A DNA stretch of 64,000 bases from Sclerurus mexicanus (Eukaryota > Chordata > Aves > Passeriformes > Furnariidae), in the NCBI GenBank assembly GCA_013396755.1, contig VWZF01005179.1, positions 248,001-312,000 of the forward strand. The letters run 5' to 3'. Shown here piece by piece: positions 55,091 to 64,000 of the stretch. Each line of letters begins with the position of its first letter. The stretch's first letter is position 1. A model generated the notes under the pieces. It did no database searches, was not told the origin of the DNA, and saw only the letters and a program-made list of their open reading frames with translations. The position numbers were made by a program, and so were the translations under genes.

Positions 55091-56343
55091 TATCCATGTT
55101 TATAGTACTTTTCCAGGGGTGGATTAGCCAGTAGATTTCTTGGCACTGACCGGTGTGTCCAGCCCGTGTTTCTCTTTGGGATTTTGCCCTCGCTGAATTC
55201 CAGGCTGTGGGATACAGTGACCCTTGGCTTTATTCCTTTGCTTTTTCTCTTGTCATGAACAGATTTATGGAATATCCGCGGAGAGGAATGTTGTTCTGGG
55301 AATGCCTCTGCATGAATTAAAGGGAGGAAAGACTTCCTCTTCCTCTTTTTTATCCAGGGAATTTTCAAATAGCATTTTTTAATATTTCTCATTAAGATTT
55401 CTGTGTATTAAGATAAAGAAGTAGCAAATTAGGTTTTAATATTTTAGGGTAGGGAAATCTTGGCAGGTGATGGGATGCCAGGGCTGGGTCAGGAGGATCA
55501 CACAATGAACTGGGAACTCCTTCAGGGTGTATATAATTTCATTTATCATATTATATATATTAGGTATCTAAAATACATAGAATTACACCGTATGTATAGG
55601 TATAAAATTCCTATTATAGGGAACATCAGCAGGTGAGGATGCTCCAGGGATAACTCGCTCCTCTGGAGCACTGATTGATCACAAGAACCCTCTGGCAATT
55701 AATTATTCAGGCATGAAGGATGTTTAATTAGCCCAGAATTCAGCAATTCTTTGTATCAGTGTGCTCTTCATCCTGCACATCCTGCTTGCTCCGAGGATTT
55801 AAGGAATAGAGAGACCCCAAATTTGATTGGGAAAACTTCAGGAATGCAGCAGGATTGGGTGTTCTTTCCTTTTCTGCACAGACTCTGCCCCTCCCGTGCA
55901 GGGCTGCAAACCTTGATGCTTTAAAAGCTGAAAATGAGCTGTGACAGAAACTATTCTCCCTCTCTGGGATCATCCAAAAGAATGGGCTGATAATTTTCCC
56001 CGATTACTGATCTCCTGAGAAAGAGCATTAATAGCTGAAATCTCCAAATGTTTTGTTTACCCTTCGGTTCCTCCCAAAGGCTGATGAGAAAAGATGATTT
56101 TTATGGTTGATTGGGAGAAAATCATTTCCCAGCAGTGATAATTTAATCCCCAGATTAAATGTGACCCACTTCCTGCTGCGTCATTATTTCACCTCAGGTA
56201 TTTATAATCCCAAGTCCTCCCTCTGCTGGTCTGGGCTTAAATCCTGGGGGGATTTGGTGTAATTATGTGACACACACAGCGGTGGGAACAGCTGGAAGTG
56301 TCTTTGGGTCTGTTCTCTACCTGCTCAGAGGCTTTGCCTTCTC
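55091..56343. other. CR1-free AT-rich block, candidate conserved DNA
   Basis: 55320-55620 is strongly AT-rich ('atcatattatatatattagg'). 55640-56280 is unique and dense in TAAT words ('ggcaattaattattcaggca', 'tgataatttaatccccagat'). This is suggestive of conserved regulatory sequence. No gene seen. Confidence 0.4.
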
Positions 56344-56528
56344 AGGAGGAATTTGTGCCTGGAAAGGGTGGTCAGGCCTTGGCAGGGGCTGCCCAGGGAG
56401 GGTTGGAGTGCCCAGCCCTGGAGGTGCCCAAGGCAGGACTGGCCGTGGCACTCCGTGCTCAAGGTGGGCATCGGGCACAGAGTGGGCTGGCAGGGCTTTT
56501 CCAACCCATTTTCCAAATGGGATTCTCT
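56344..56528 (+). mobile_element. CR1 3' fragment (type B, altered end)
   Basis: 'gtgcctggaaagggtggtca' through 'gcaggactggccgtggcact', then a rearranged end with 'gtgctcaaggtgggcatcgg' and 'gcagggcttttccaacccat'. Confidence 0.92.
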
Positions 56529-56771
56529 CATTAAGAAACACTGTGGGAATAATATTGATTCTTGATTGACTATTGTTAGTTGCAGAGGCTCTGCAACTAC
56601 CTCCTGTTCTCGTGTGGGATAACGTTGTCGGGATGTGGGATCGATGGAAAAAGTGAGGAGCTCACCTTGGTTTGGCTCCAGGCATGAAGGAATTTCCAGG
56701 CATGGAAGTTTCCTTGACTTTCATGGACTTTAGGCTGTAAATAGTATGTGAATTATGGAAAACGAGGAGGG
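56529..56771. other. Spacer between CR1 copies
   Basis: Nothing recognised. Confidence 0.5.
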
Positions 56772-56927
56772 AATCTCAGGATGATTTAGGTTGGAAAAGC
56801 CCTCCAAGTCTGACCCAACACTGCCAAGGCCACCACTAACCTGTGTCCCCAAGTGCCACATCCACATGGATTTTAAATCCTTCCAGGAATGGGGATCCAC
56901 CAAGGGGCAGCTGTGCCAGTGCCTGAA
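56772..56927 (-). mobile_element. CR1 3' fragment (type C)
   Basis: 'atctcaggatgatttaggtt', 'caacactgccaaggccacca', 'ccccaagtgccacatccaca' and 'gggcagctgtgccagtgcct'. Confidence 0.92.
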
Positions 56928-58064
56928 ATGGTCAATGATTTCAGTGGGACAATTAAAATAAAGAGTCTGACTTGATTTTTAGGGCAAAGGAGCTTAAAAT
57001 ATCAGCAGTGTTTTCCTGCTATGTTATTTTTGCCGTAGAATCCAAGAGTTTGATAAGGAATGTGGCTCAGCAGGAAACAATCCACGTTCAAGTTAATTCA
57101 GTGGAGTTTTTCTCCCTGAGAAATGACAAGTTTTAGGGCCCAAATGTCATATTGCTGTTAGACCTGATCTGTTAAAAAAGGTACCTGTGAGCTCCCCCTG
57201 GATGTCATGGGCCCTCAAGGAACTGTCAGCAATAACATGCAAGAGCAACATACAAGTGATAATCCTTTACATCCTGCTAAAAGGCATTGAAAAGCAGGTT
57301 TTTCCTTTATATTTTTAAATATAAGCTTCAGGGTGTTATTTATTTATAGAGTCTGACTCCAGGAGCGTTAGAGAGATATTTGATATTTAAAGTCATTTGA
57401 ATAATAACACGAAGGTGCCCATGTGTTTTTTCCCCTTGGGATACTTTATATATATTTATTTTATGTATTATAATCATTTATATGTATTTTTATATATATT
57501 TAATTAGTGAGGAAAGGAGCAATTTCAGAGAACAGAAGTGCCTGATATGTCACGTATCAGCCTCTGGAGTAACTAAGAGTGGTCAAGATTTGGGCTTTGT
57601 CCTGACCATCAGCAGGTCTAACCTGGCTCCTGGTTTCCATCTGCAATGGTGGTGTTGCTTTAAAATGCCATTTCCTGATGGTGCATAACCATTGAAATAG
57701 CGAATTTCCTTGGCTCCGAGCACATCTATAAATACGCTGGGATTATTTAGGCATGAAAAAAGCATGAGCTCATATCTGTGCACAAACACAAAAACACTCC
57801 TGGGTTGCAGCTGCTGGGCTCTTGGGTTTTTTTCTGTCCTCTAAAGTGGGTAGAGAAGGTTTTGAGGAGTTTTGGAGTGTGGCTGGAATTGCCTCCAAGC
57901 TATGAAAAGTAATACCTGCTGCTCCAAGTGCTGCTGGAAAACAGAGAGGAGCTTTTCTTCCTTAGAGAGCCAGACCTGCTCTGTGTGTCCCTGCCTGGTG
58001 GGGACACCTGGAAAGCCACTTGTGGGGACCCCACGAGTGGAGCTGCTCCAGCCATGGGGAAGAG
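56928..58064. other. CR1-free sequence, AT-rich at 57000-57540
   Basis: The stretch at 57445-57507 is almost pure A/T ('atactttatatatatttatt'). No gene recognised. Confidence 0.45.
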
Positions 58065-58544
58065 CAGCACAAGGACCTGGAGCTCCTAGAGAGTCCAGAG
58101 GAGGCCACGGAGATGCTCCAGGGCTGGAGCCCCTCTCCTCTGGAGCCAGGCTGGGAGAGCTGGAGGTGCTCACCTGGAGCAGAGAAGGCTCCAGGGACAC
58201 CTGAGAGCCCCTGGCAGAGCCTAAAGGGGCTCCAGGAGAGCTGGAGAGGGACCGGGGACAAGGGATGGGGGGACAGGACACAGGGAATGGCTTCCCAGTG
58301 CCAGAGGGCAGGGCTGGGTGGGATATTGGGAAGGAATTGCTGGCTGGGAGGGTGGGCAGGCCCTGGCACAGGGTGCCCAGAGAAGCTGTGGCTGCCCCTG
58401 GATCCCTGGCAGTGTCCCAGGCCAGGTTGGACGGGGCTTGGAGCAGCCTGGGCTGGTGGGAGGTGTCCCTGCCCATGGCTGGATGGGCTTTAAAGTCCCT
58501 TTGAGGTCCCTTCCAGCCCAAACCATTCCAGGAATCCATGATTC
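58065..58544 (+). mobile_element. CR1 copy (type A) with altered 3' end
   Basis: Starts 'agcacaaggacctggagctc' and continues 'gaggaggccacggagatgct', 'gagcctaaaggggctccagg', 'gggaatggcttcccagtgcc' and 'ccaggccaggttggacgggg'. Near the end 'caggggtggca' is missing and 'agtccctttgaggtccct' is partly duplicated before 'ttccagcccaaaccattcca'. Confidence 0.96.
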
Positions 58545-59790
58545 CCTGCGCCCCTGGGCAGAAGTTGGCACACAGGAGTCTTCCTTGCTGCTGCTGAGGC
58601 TTAGTTTAGGCTTGTCTTAATTTCGGAGTTGCATTATTGTTAGTATGGATGTTTTCTCCCCTGTAAATCGTAATTGCTGCTCTCTGATTCATCCTCCAGA
58701 TGCTACAAACAAACCCAATTCCAGGTGTACAAGTTGTTGCTGTGGGAATAGTAAATAATACATTAAAAATTAATAGTTTAAATCTTTATCGCGTCCCTCT
58801 GTAGGAAAGGAAACCTTGTTCTACAGCAATGGAATCACTTCTGATTTATGCTGGGAGTGCCTGGCTCAGTAATTCATCCAGATAAATTAATTGTCTGTGA
58901 TATTCCTAAGCTTCCAAACAAACATCTCGGTGATTAATTGGTATTTGTGCCTCAGTAATACATTGGGAACATTCTCATCTCTTTTCATCTCCAGGATAAA
59001 TTATCTCCGGGGTTTCTGGGTGTGCATAGTCATGTTTTGCTTGGATTATGTTAAAGTGGGATTAAACTCTGTCAAGTAATTGCTCAGCAGGGTTTGGATT
59101 TGGGATTGGAGTGGGAGTTGCACTTGGAAAATGAAAGCGTTATGTGTGTGAGGGGGAAAGAAATCAGAAAAAAGTTTATAAAAGTCAGAACAGTTTCTCT
59201 TCTGTTCTGCCAATGGAATATAATCAGCCATCTTAATTTTTTTTTTCTTTCGTGCCTTTAACTTTTCATTTTTGATTCCTTCAATTTCCCTTCATTTTCT
59301 TTATTCCTCTTGAAAGAGATGTAAATTTTGCAGCTGAATAACGATTACCTTTGGAAGGGTGACAAAGTGCACTCGCGGTTTCCCTGATGGACCATCAGCC
59401 ACACCAGAAAATGTGACTTGGGGTCACCTGGAGGCCCAGTGGGAGAGGCTCCAAGGAAGCCAGAGCCCAGCCAAGCGAGGGGGTCAGTGCCAGGTGGGAG
59501 GAGGAATCCTTCAGGAAAGCTGTCAGTCCCTGGCAGCTCTGGGGAGGAAGGAGCAGCTGGAAAGCTCTTTGCAGGACACACTGTGGTCGGTAATGTATAG
59601 GTTGGTCTTCTGAAGTACTAATTTTTTATTGCAGGCAGCCACCTCAAGTAATTAATGTCATTAAGTGGTTAAGCTTCAACCTGGAGGTTGTTCTGCTTTT
59701 CTCTTGTGCCCATTCCCAACGTTGCCATGGGATTTCTGGAGCTTCTCTGATGAGTACAAACCTCGTCATCCACATCCTTAGGAATTCCAT
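58545..59790. other. CR1-free block, AT-rich at 58620-59340
   Basis: Unique AT-rich sequence with many TAAT words ('gaatagtaaataatacatta', 'ggtgattaattggtatttgt'), a candidate conserved noncoding block. A T run lies at 59238-59249. No gene seen. Confidence 0.4.
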
Positions 59791-60051
59791 GGGATCGCAC
59801 AATAATTTGGCTTGCAAGGGATCTTGAAGATCATTCAATCTCACCCCTGCCATGGGCAGGGACACCTCCCACCAGCCCAGGGTGCTCCAAGCCCCGTCCA
59901 ACCCGGCCTGGGACACTCCCAGGGATCCAGGGGCAGCCACAGCTTCTCTGGGCACCCTGTGCCAGGGCCTGCCCACCCTCCCAGCCAGCAATTCCTTCCC
60001 AATATCCCACCCATCCCTACCCTCTGGCACTGGGAAGCCATTCCCTGTGTC
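59791..60051 (-). mobile_element. CR1 copy (type A)
   Basis: 'gcacaataatttggcttgca' through 'gccatgggcagggacacctc' and 'gggacactcccagggatcca' to 'agccattccctgtgtcc'. Confidence 0.95.
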
Positions 60052-61196
60052 CAACCAGTTGTTTACAGCTCTGATAAAGCAGATGGAATTCCTTTCAGGA
60101 TACACCTCTGGCATGGATTTTTAGGCAGAAATTATATCCCTGCTTGACTGTCTTTAGTAGCTCAACCAACGTGGAGCTTTTGGGGAATTATTAACATTAT
60201 TTATCTTTTAAATTCCATTGAGAAGAGCTTGTCCTTTGCAAGCCAGTTCTGCTGATTAGTGAGCAAAAAAAACGAACTGTTTTTGGGGAAAATCGGAGTC
60301 AAAATTTTATGTTTGCTTTATGAGAAGTTTCCTGATGGTAAGAAACAGATTTTGCAGCCTTTGATTTCATGTCAACTTTGTTTTGGACAAATCCCAGCGT
60401 TTATCTTCATGCTGGGGCTGATGTGTTGCTCTAAGATACTGAACTTTCCGTGCTTTTTTGGTGGCGGGATTCCCTCGAGGCTGGTTTGAAGGAGGGAGGC
60501 ACCTCCTGGGTTGGCCAAGTGTCCTTTGATCCCCACCTGTGAGTGACTGAAAGGGCTCATGTTGGTGCCCTCAGGAGCTTTTGTGCCTCCACTTTGTCCT
60601 GTCGGTTGTTGTCTGACAAGCTAAAGTCAGGGGAACAGAGGTTTGTGTTCCTCAGCCTCGTTTCAGCTGGTTTGGGGTGACAAACTCCAGCTGAACTCGG
60701 AGATGTCCCTTCTGTCTCCATGGCAAGGTTTGACTGTGGAGCGTGTCTTGTGTCAGCAGCTTTATCAGAAAGGACTGAAGGCTCCCTTCTTTATTCTTGC
60801 GCTTTTTCAGAGGCAGTTGGCCTTGTTTTTGTTGATTTTTCTTAAATCTCTGGATGAAAATCCCAGCAAATGTATCACAAGTCCTGTTTTGACTGGGGTG
60901 CCCAGGGCTGCGCCTGGTGGAGCCTCTGTGATGAGTTTGGATGTGGTTGAGTGTGGTTTGAGTGCTGCCTCCTGGATGGAAAACGCTTGGAGGGATCAAG
61001 GGATGGATTCTGGCCGTGAGGAGCCCTCTGTGTTGTGGGGCTGGTGAAGCTTTTGGAAGCATCATCATGTTGGATGAGCTGTTGTAACACCCACCCCTCT
61101 AATGATCCCTCAGAGAGGTTCTCCATGTGTTGCCTAAAAACCTAAGTGTAGTTGGGTGAATAACTCTTTCAGTTCTGCGCTGGAGAGCCTTATCTT
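60052..61196. other. CR1-free unique sequence
   Basis: No gene recognised. Overlapping 134- and 138-residue frames on opposite strands near 60643-61068 have no domain signal. Confidence 0.5.
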
Positions 61197-61628
61197 GATT
61201 CCTTTGTCCAGTTCTGGGCCCCCCATGACAAGAACAACATTGAGGGGCTGGAGCAGCAGGAGGGGCTGAGGGAGCTGGAGGGGCTGAGCCTGGAGAAAAG
61301 GAGGCTCAGGGGGGACCTTGTGGCTCTGCAAGTCCCTGCCAGGAGGGGGGAGCCGGGGGGGTCGGGCTCTGCTCCCAGGGAACAGGGACAGGAGCAGAGG
61401 GAACGGGCTCAGGTGGGACAGGGCAGGGGCAGGGGGGACATGGGGAGGAATTCCTGCCTGGAAAGGGTGGTCAGGCCTTGGCAGGGGCTGCCCAGGGAGG
61501 GTTGGAGTGCCCAGCCCTGGAGGTGCCCAAGGCAGGACTGGCCGTGGCACTGAGTGCTCTGGGCTGGGGGACAGGGTGGGCTCCATGGGCTGGCAGGGCT
61601 TTTCCAGCCCCAGGGATCCTGGGATTCA
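61197..61628 (+). mobile_element. CR1 copy (type B), longest of its type
   Basis: 'gtccagttctgggcccccca', 'aagaacaacattgaggggct', 'gctgagcctggagaaaagga', 'gcctggaaagggtggtcagg' and the end 'ccagccccagggatcctggg'. It corresponds to the ORF2 3' part plus tail and contains a G4-capable run at 61415-61445. Confidence 0.96.
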
Positions 61629-62276
61629 CTTAACTTTGTAATAACCACCTCATTAATCAATAACCAACAGACTTGTTCCAGAGCCTGTTGAAGTTGATTA
61701 GAGCTGTTTTGGCTCTTGTTTCTTTCTGATTGCTAATTGTGTGTAAACAGCTTTGGGTCATCACAAGTTTGTTTATTGGGAATTATTTGCAGATTAATTG
61801 TGGTAATTCATTTCTCCTTGAGCATCCAGGGCGTTCAGCATTTGGAGATGATGATTTCAGCCATTCCATTTGTGCTCAGCTCCTGATTCCTGCCAAGCAG
61901 GAGTTGTGAGCAGCCCGTTCTCTCATCCCAGACTTGCTGTTCCATGTTCACGGGCACGTTCACAGGAACTCCTGCCCTGCTGTGCTGAGTGTGGCCAAAG
62001 CTCAGCCCTGCCCCGTGTGGGGCTCGGTAATGGTCGTGTGATGGATGTTTAAGTAATGAGCACACAGAGCCATGGTTGGGTTTGTTTTTCCTAATGAACT
62101 GTGACATTACCATTGACTAATAATTATCTTCCCCTAAACCTGACTCAGTGGGCAGTGCAGGCTCCCAGTCCCAGAAAGGGCGCTCAAAGCCAAGGCTTTG
62201 CTTTTATCTTTCTGAAGAATTTAAATATTCATTGTTATGCATGTCTGCATTATTTGATAATATTGTAATATCACCC
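61629..62276. other. Unique sequence, AT-rich at its start
   Basis: No gene or repeat recognised. Confidence 0.5.
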
Positions 62277-62357
62277 TGGCAGGTGTCCCTGCCCATGACA
62301 TGGGGTGGAATGAGATGGGCCTTAAAGGTCCTTTCCAGCCCAAACCACCCTGGCATT
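62277..62357 (+). mobile_element. CR1 3' fragment (type A)
   Basis: 'ggcaggtgtccctgcccatg', 'ccttaaaggtcctttccagc' and the tail 'caccctggcatttt'. Confidence 0.92.
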
Positions 62358-62728
62358 TTCTGGCTGGTGGTATTAAAAGGGAGCTTCTGCCATTGATGTT
62401 GACTGTAGTCCAGGTTGGTGGACTTGACATCCAGTTCTCCTGCAGATGCAAAAAGTTTGCTGAACTCCTCAACAACAGCTATTATCTGATGTTCTGCAGC
62501 TCAGAGGGACTTTGGGCCACTTGGCTTCAGGCCACACCAAAGTATCTGGGCAGAAGTCCTTCCAGACTGATCTTGTCTCCATAAAGATGTATCTCTTAAT
62601 GCATCATCCCGTAAAATATGTATTTGCTGACACTTCTACCAGTCAGCTTTTTGGAGCTCTGTTTTTAAGGAGGTCAAGTTGAGTGGATTTCAACAGTGAG
62701 TGCAAACATTCAAGTGCCTGAGCTGGCA
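62358..62728. other. Unique sequence, no feature seen
   Basis: No gene or repeat recognised. Confidence 0.5.
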
Positions 62729-62886
62729 GAGTCCAGAACAGTTTGGGTTGGAAGGACCTCACAGCCCACCCAGTGCCACTCCTCCCATGGGCAGGGACAC
62801 CTCCCACCAGCCCAGGTTGCTCCAAGCCCCATCCAACCTGGCCTGGGACACTTCCAGGGATCCAGGGGCAGCCACAGCTTCTCTGC
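62729..62886 (-). mobile_element. CR1 3' fragment (type A)
   Basis: 'gtccagaacagtttgggttg' through 'cccatgggcagggacacctc' to 'ggcagccacagcttctctg'. The diagnostic site reads 'cacttccaggg'. Confidence 0.95.
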
Positions 62887-63256
62887 ACAAGAGGTTCCAG
62901 ACATGCAGAATTAGTTCAGGAGTAGCTCTTTCCTTACTAAGGTTGTTGGAAGAGAAGCCTTCCCACCCAACATTCAGTAGCAGCTGTGGTGGCTGAAGCA
63001 CTGCTGGGAAGCACAAAGGTGTGAGGAGGGGAAAACTGGGAAATGGGATCAGTCAGAGAGTGCAGGGTGTGAGGAATGAGAGGATGGAAACCATTCCTTG
63101 GTTGGTTGTTTTCAAAGAAAGGGGAACTCTAGATTTCTGCTGTCAATAGTCTAAACAGAAATGCTGGCTTGGAGCATCTTCAGGGTTTGCTGTATCAACA
63201 CCTGATGTTGGCCTGAAGGACTCCCTGCTTGTGTGTTACGTCATGTATTGCAGAGG
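62887..63256. other. Unique sequence, no feature seen
   Basis: No gene or repeat recognised. Confidence 0.5.
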
Positions 63257-63402
63257 GAAGTGGAGGAGTCCCTGTCTCAGGAGGGGTTGAAAAGCCTTGT
63301 GGATGTGGCACTTGGGGGCATGGGGCAGTGGTGGCCTTGGCAGCGCTGGGGAATGGTTGGACTTGAGGATCTTGGAGAGGTTTTTCAACTTAAATGGTTT
63401 CG
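63257..63402 (+). mobile_element. CR1 3' fragment (type C)
   Basis: 'gtggaggagtccctgtctca', 'gtggatgtggcacttggggg' and 'tggttggacttgaggatctt', ending 'aaatggtttcgtggttg'. Confidence 0.92.
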
Positions 63403-64000
63403 TGGTTGTTCTTCAGCCTCAAAACACCCAGAAACTGAAAGAGGAAAGGCAGGGGTGGGAGGACATGGGTGTGAGAACAGACTGTGGGTTCACACCGTGT
63501 TTGCACATTCCTGCTCACGGGAACTGAACTGTGCCGTGGGAATCTGGGTCTTGCCCTCGCTGGAGTCATGAGGAGCATTCCCAGAAAAGCAGGATCCAGG
63601 CCTAAACATGCTGTCATGCTTGGTGGAAAATAACTTTCAAAGCCCCCAAGAAACCCACGCAGATGTGGCTTCTCTCTTCTGGAAAGATTTGATCCTGTGG
63701 CCACCAGAAGGATGTCTCCTCTGCTGAGGGTTCTCTCATCTTCCACTCTCTCTGTGTGGGCAGGATGAGGGTGGAGCACCCCTTGGGAATTACCTGTCCA
63801 AGTCCTCTCAGTGCTGAGGTTCTCCTTGGGGTGGTCCTTCCCTTGTATTCAAGCAGCTGGATGCAGTGAGGTTTGGGTGTCCCATCCAGGGACTCCATCC
63901 TCACCTTCCTCTGTAGGGCCAGCTGACATCCAGCACCATGAGAAGGACCCACGGTGGCTAAAGAGCCCCAAACTGCTCATGGATCATGTTGTGGTGAGGC
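63403..64000. other. Unique sequence, no feature seen
   Basis: No gene or repeat recognised. A 129-residue - strand frame (63390-63779) lacks any domain signal. Confidence 0.5.

Noticed and set aside
57841..58539. 232-residue - strand open frame
   Set aside because: Antisense of the CR1 at 58065-58544; similar peptides appear at every type A copy, so it is repeat-derived.
1..64000. CRISPR arrays, operons or prophage
   Set aside because: The repeats are dispersed, 5'-truncated and in both orientations, without regular spacing; gene density and repeats are those of a vertebrate genome.

Overview
This window looks like bird nuclear DNA, most likely intergenic or deep intronic sequence; a songbird is my guess. 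The main reason is the repeat content. I marked 64 fragments of the CR1 non-LTR retrotransposon, the main transposable element of bird genomes, plus one doubtful remnant. By my hand-set boundaries they cover about 12.5 kb, or a fifth of the window. Most are 5'-truncated copies that keep the CR1 3' end, which reads on the sense strand like 'aaggtcccttccaaccc' followed by an 'attctgtgatt'-like tail. I see no bacterial, viral or organellar gene organisation.

No protein-coding gene, tRNA, rRNA or CRISPR array could be supported. Nearly all long open frames are read-through of CR1 copies or chance frames in GC-rich sequence. Two weak coding leads are recorded: an open segment ending at a good splice-donor-like site (8660-8874, + strand), and an 816-bp frame outside CR1 (29636-30451, - strand).

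The CR1 copies fall into recognisable tail types. I call them A to E here and do not assign database subfamily names. Type A is GC-rich, the most numerous, and very uniform between copies. Type B has a 'ccagggatcctgggatt' end and carries a G-quadruplex-capable stretch. Type C has a 'gtggatgtggcacttgggga' core. Type D ends in 'cttccagctc..gatatt', and type E is the 48.4-48.9 kb copy. The longest copy (20.1-20.86 kb, - strand) still shows decayed peptide motifs from the C-terminal part of the CR1 reverse transcriptase ORF.

Layout: 0-5 kb holds a roughly 410-bp non-CR1 direct duplication (255-665 and 2885-3299) and a few CR1s. 5-14 kb holds small tandem duplications, a pair of CR1 halves in the wrong order, and a CR1 inversion. 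14.2-16 kb is CR1-free, with AT-rich and CpG-retaining stretches that look like candidate conserved noncoding DNA. 16-30 kb is CR1-dense. 30-48 kb mixes CR1s with longer unique AT-rich stretches (31.4-31.8, 35.9-36.3, 38.6-38.9, 41.7-43.3 kb) and contains one N (47345) inside a CR1 copy. 48-64 kb is again CR1-rich, separated by AT-rich unique blocks at 55.1-56.3, 57.0-57.5 and 58.6-59.3 kb.

I did not find a convincing undescribed biological system. The most useful second looks are the direct duplication, the two CR1 tails sharing extra 3' flanking sequence (26941 and 32238), the rearranged CR1 pairs, the N-interrupted repeat, the G4-bearing CR1 type, and the candidate conserved noncoding blocks.
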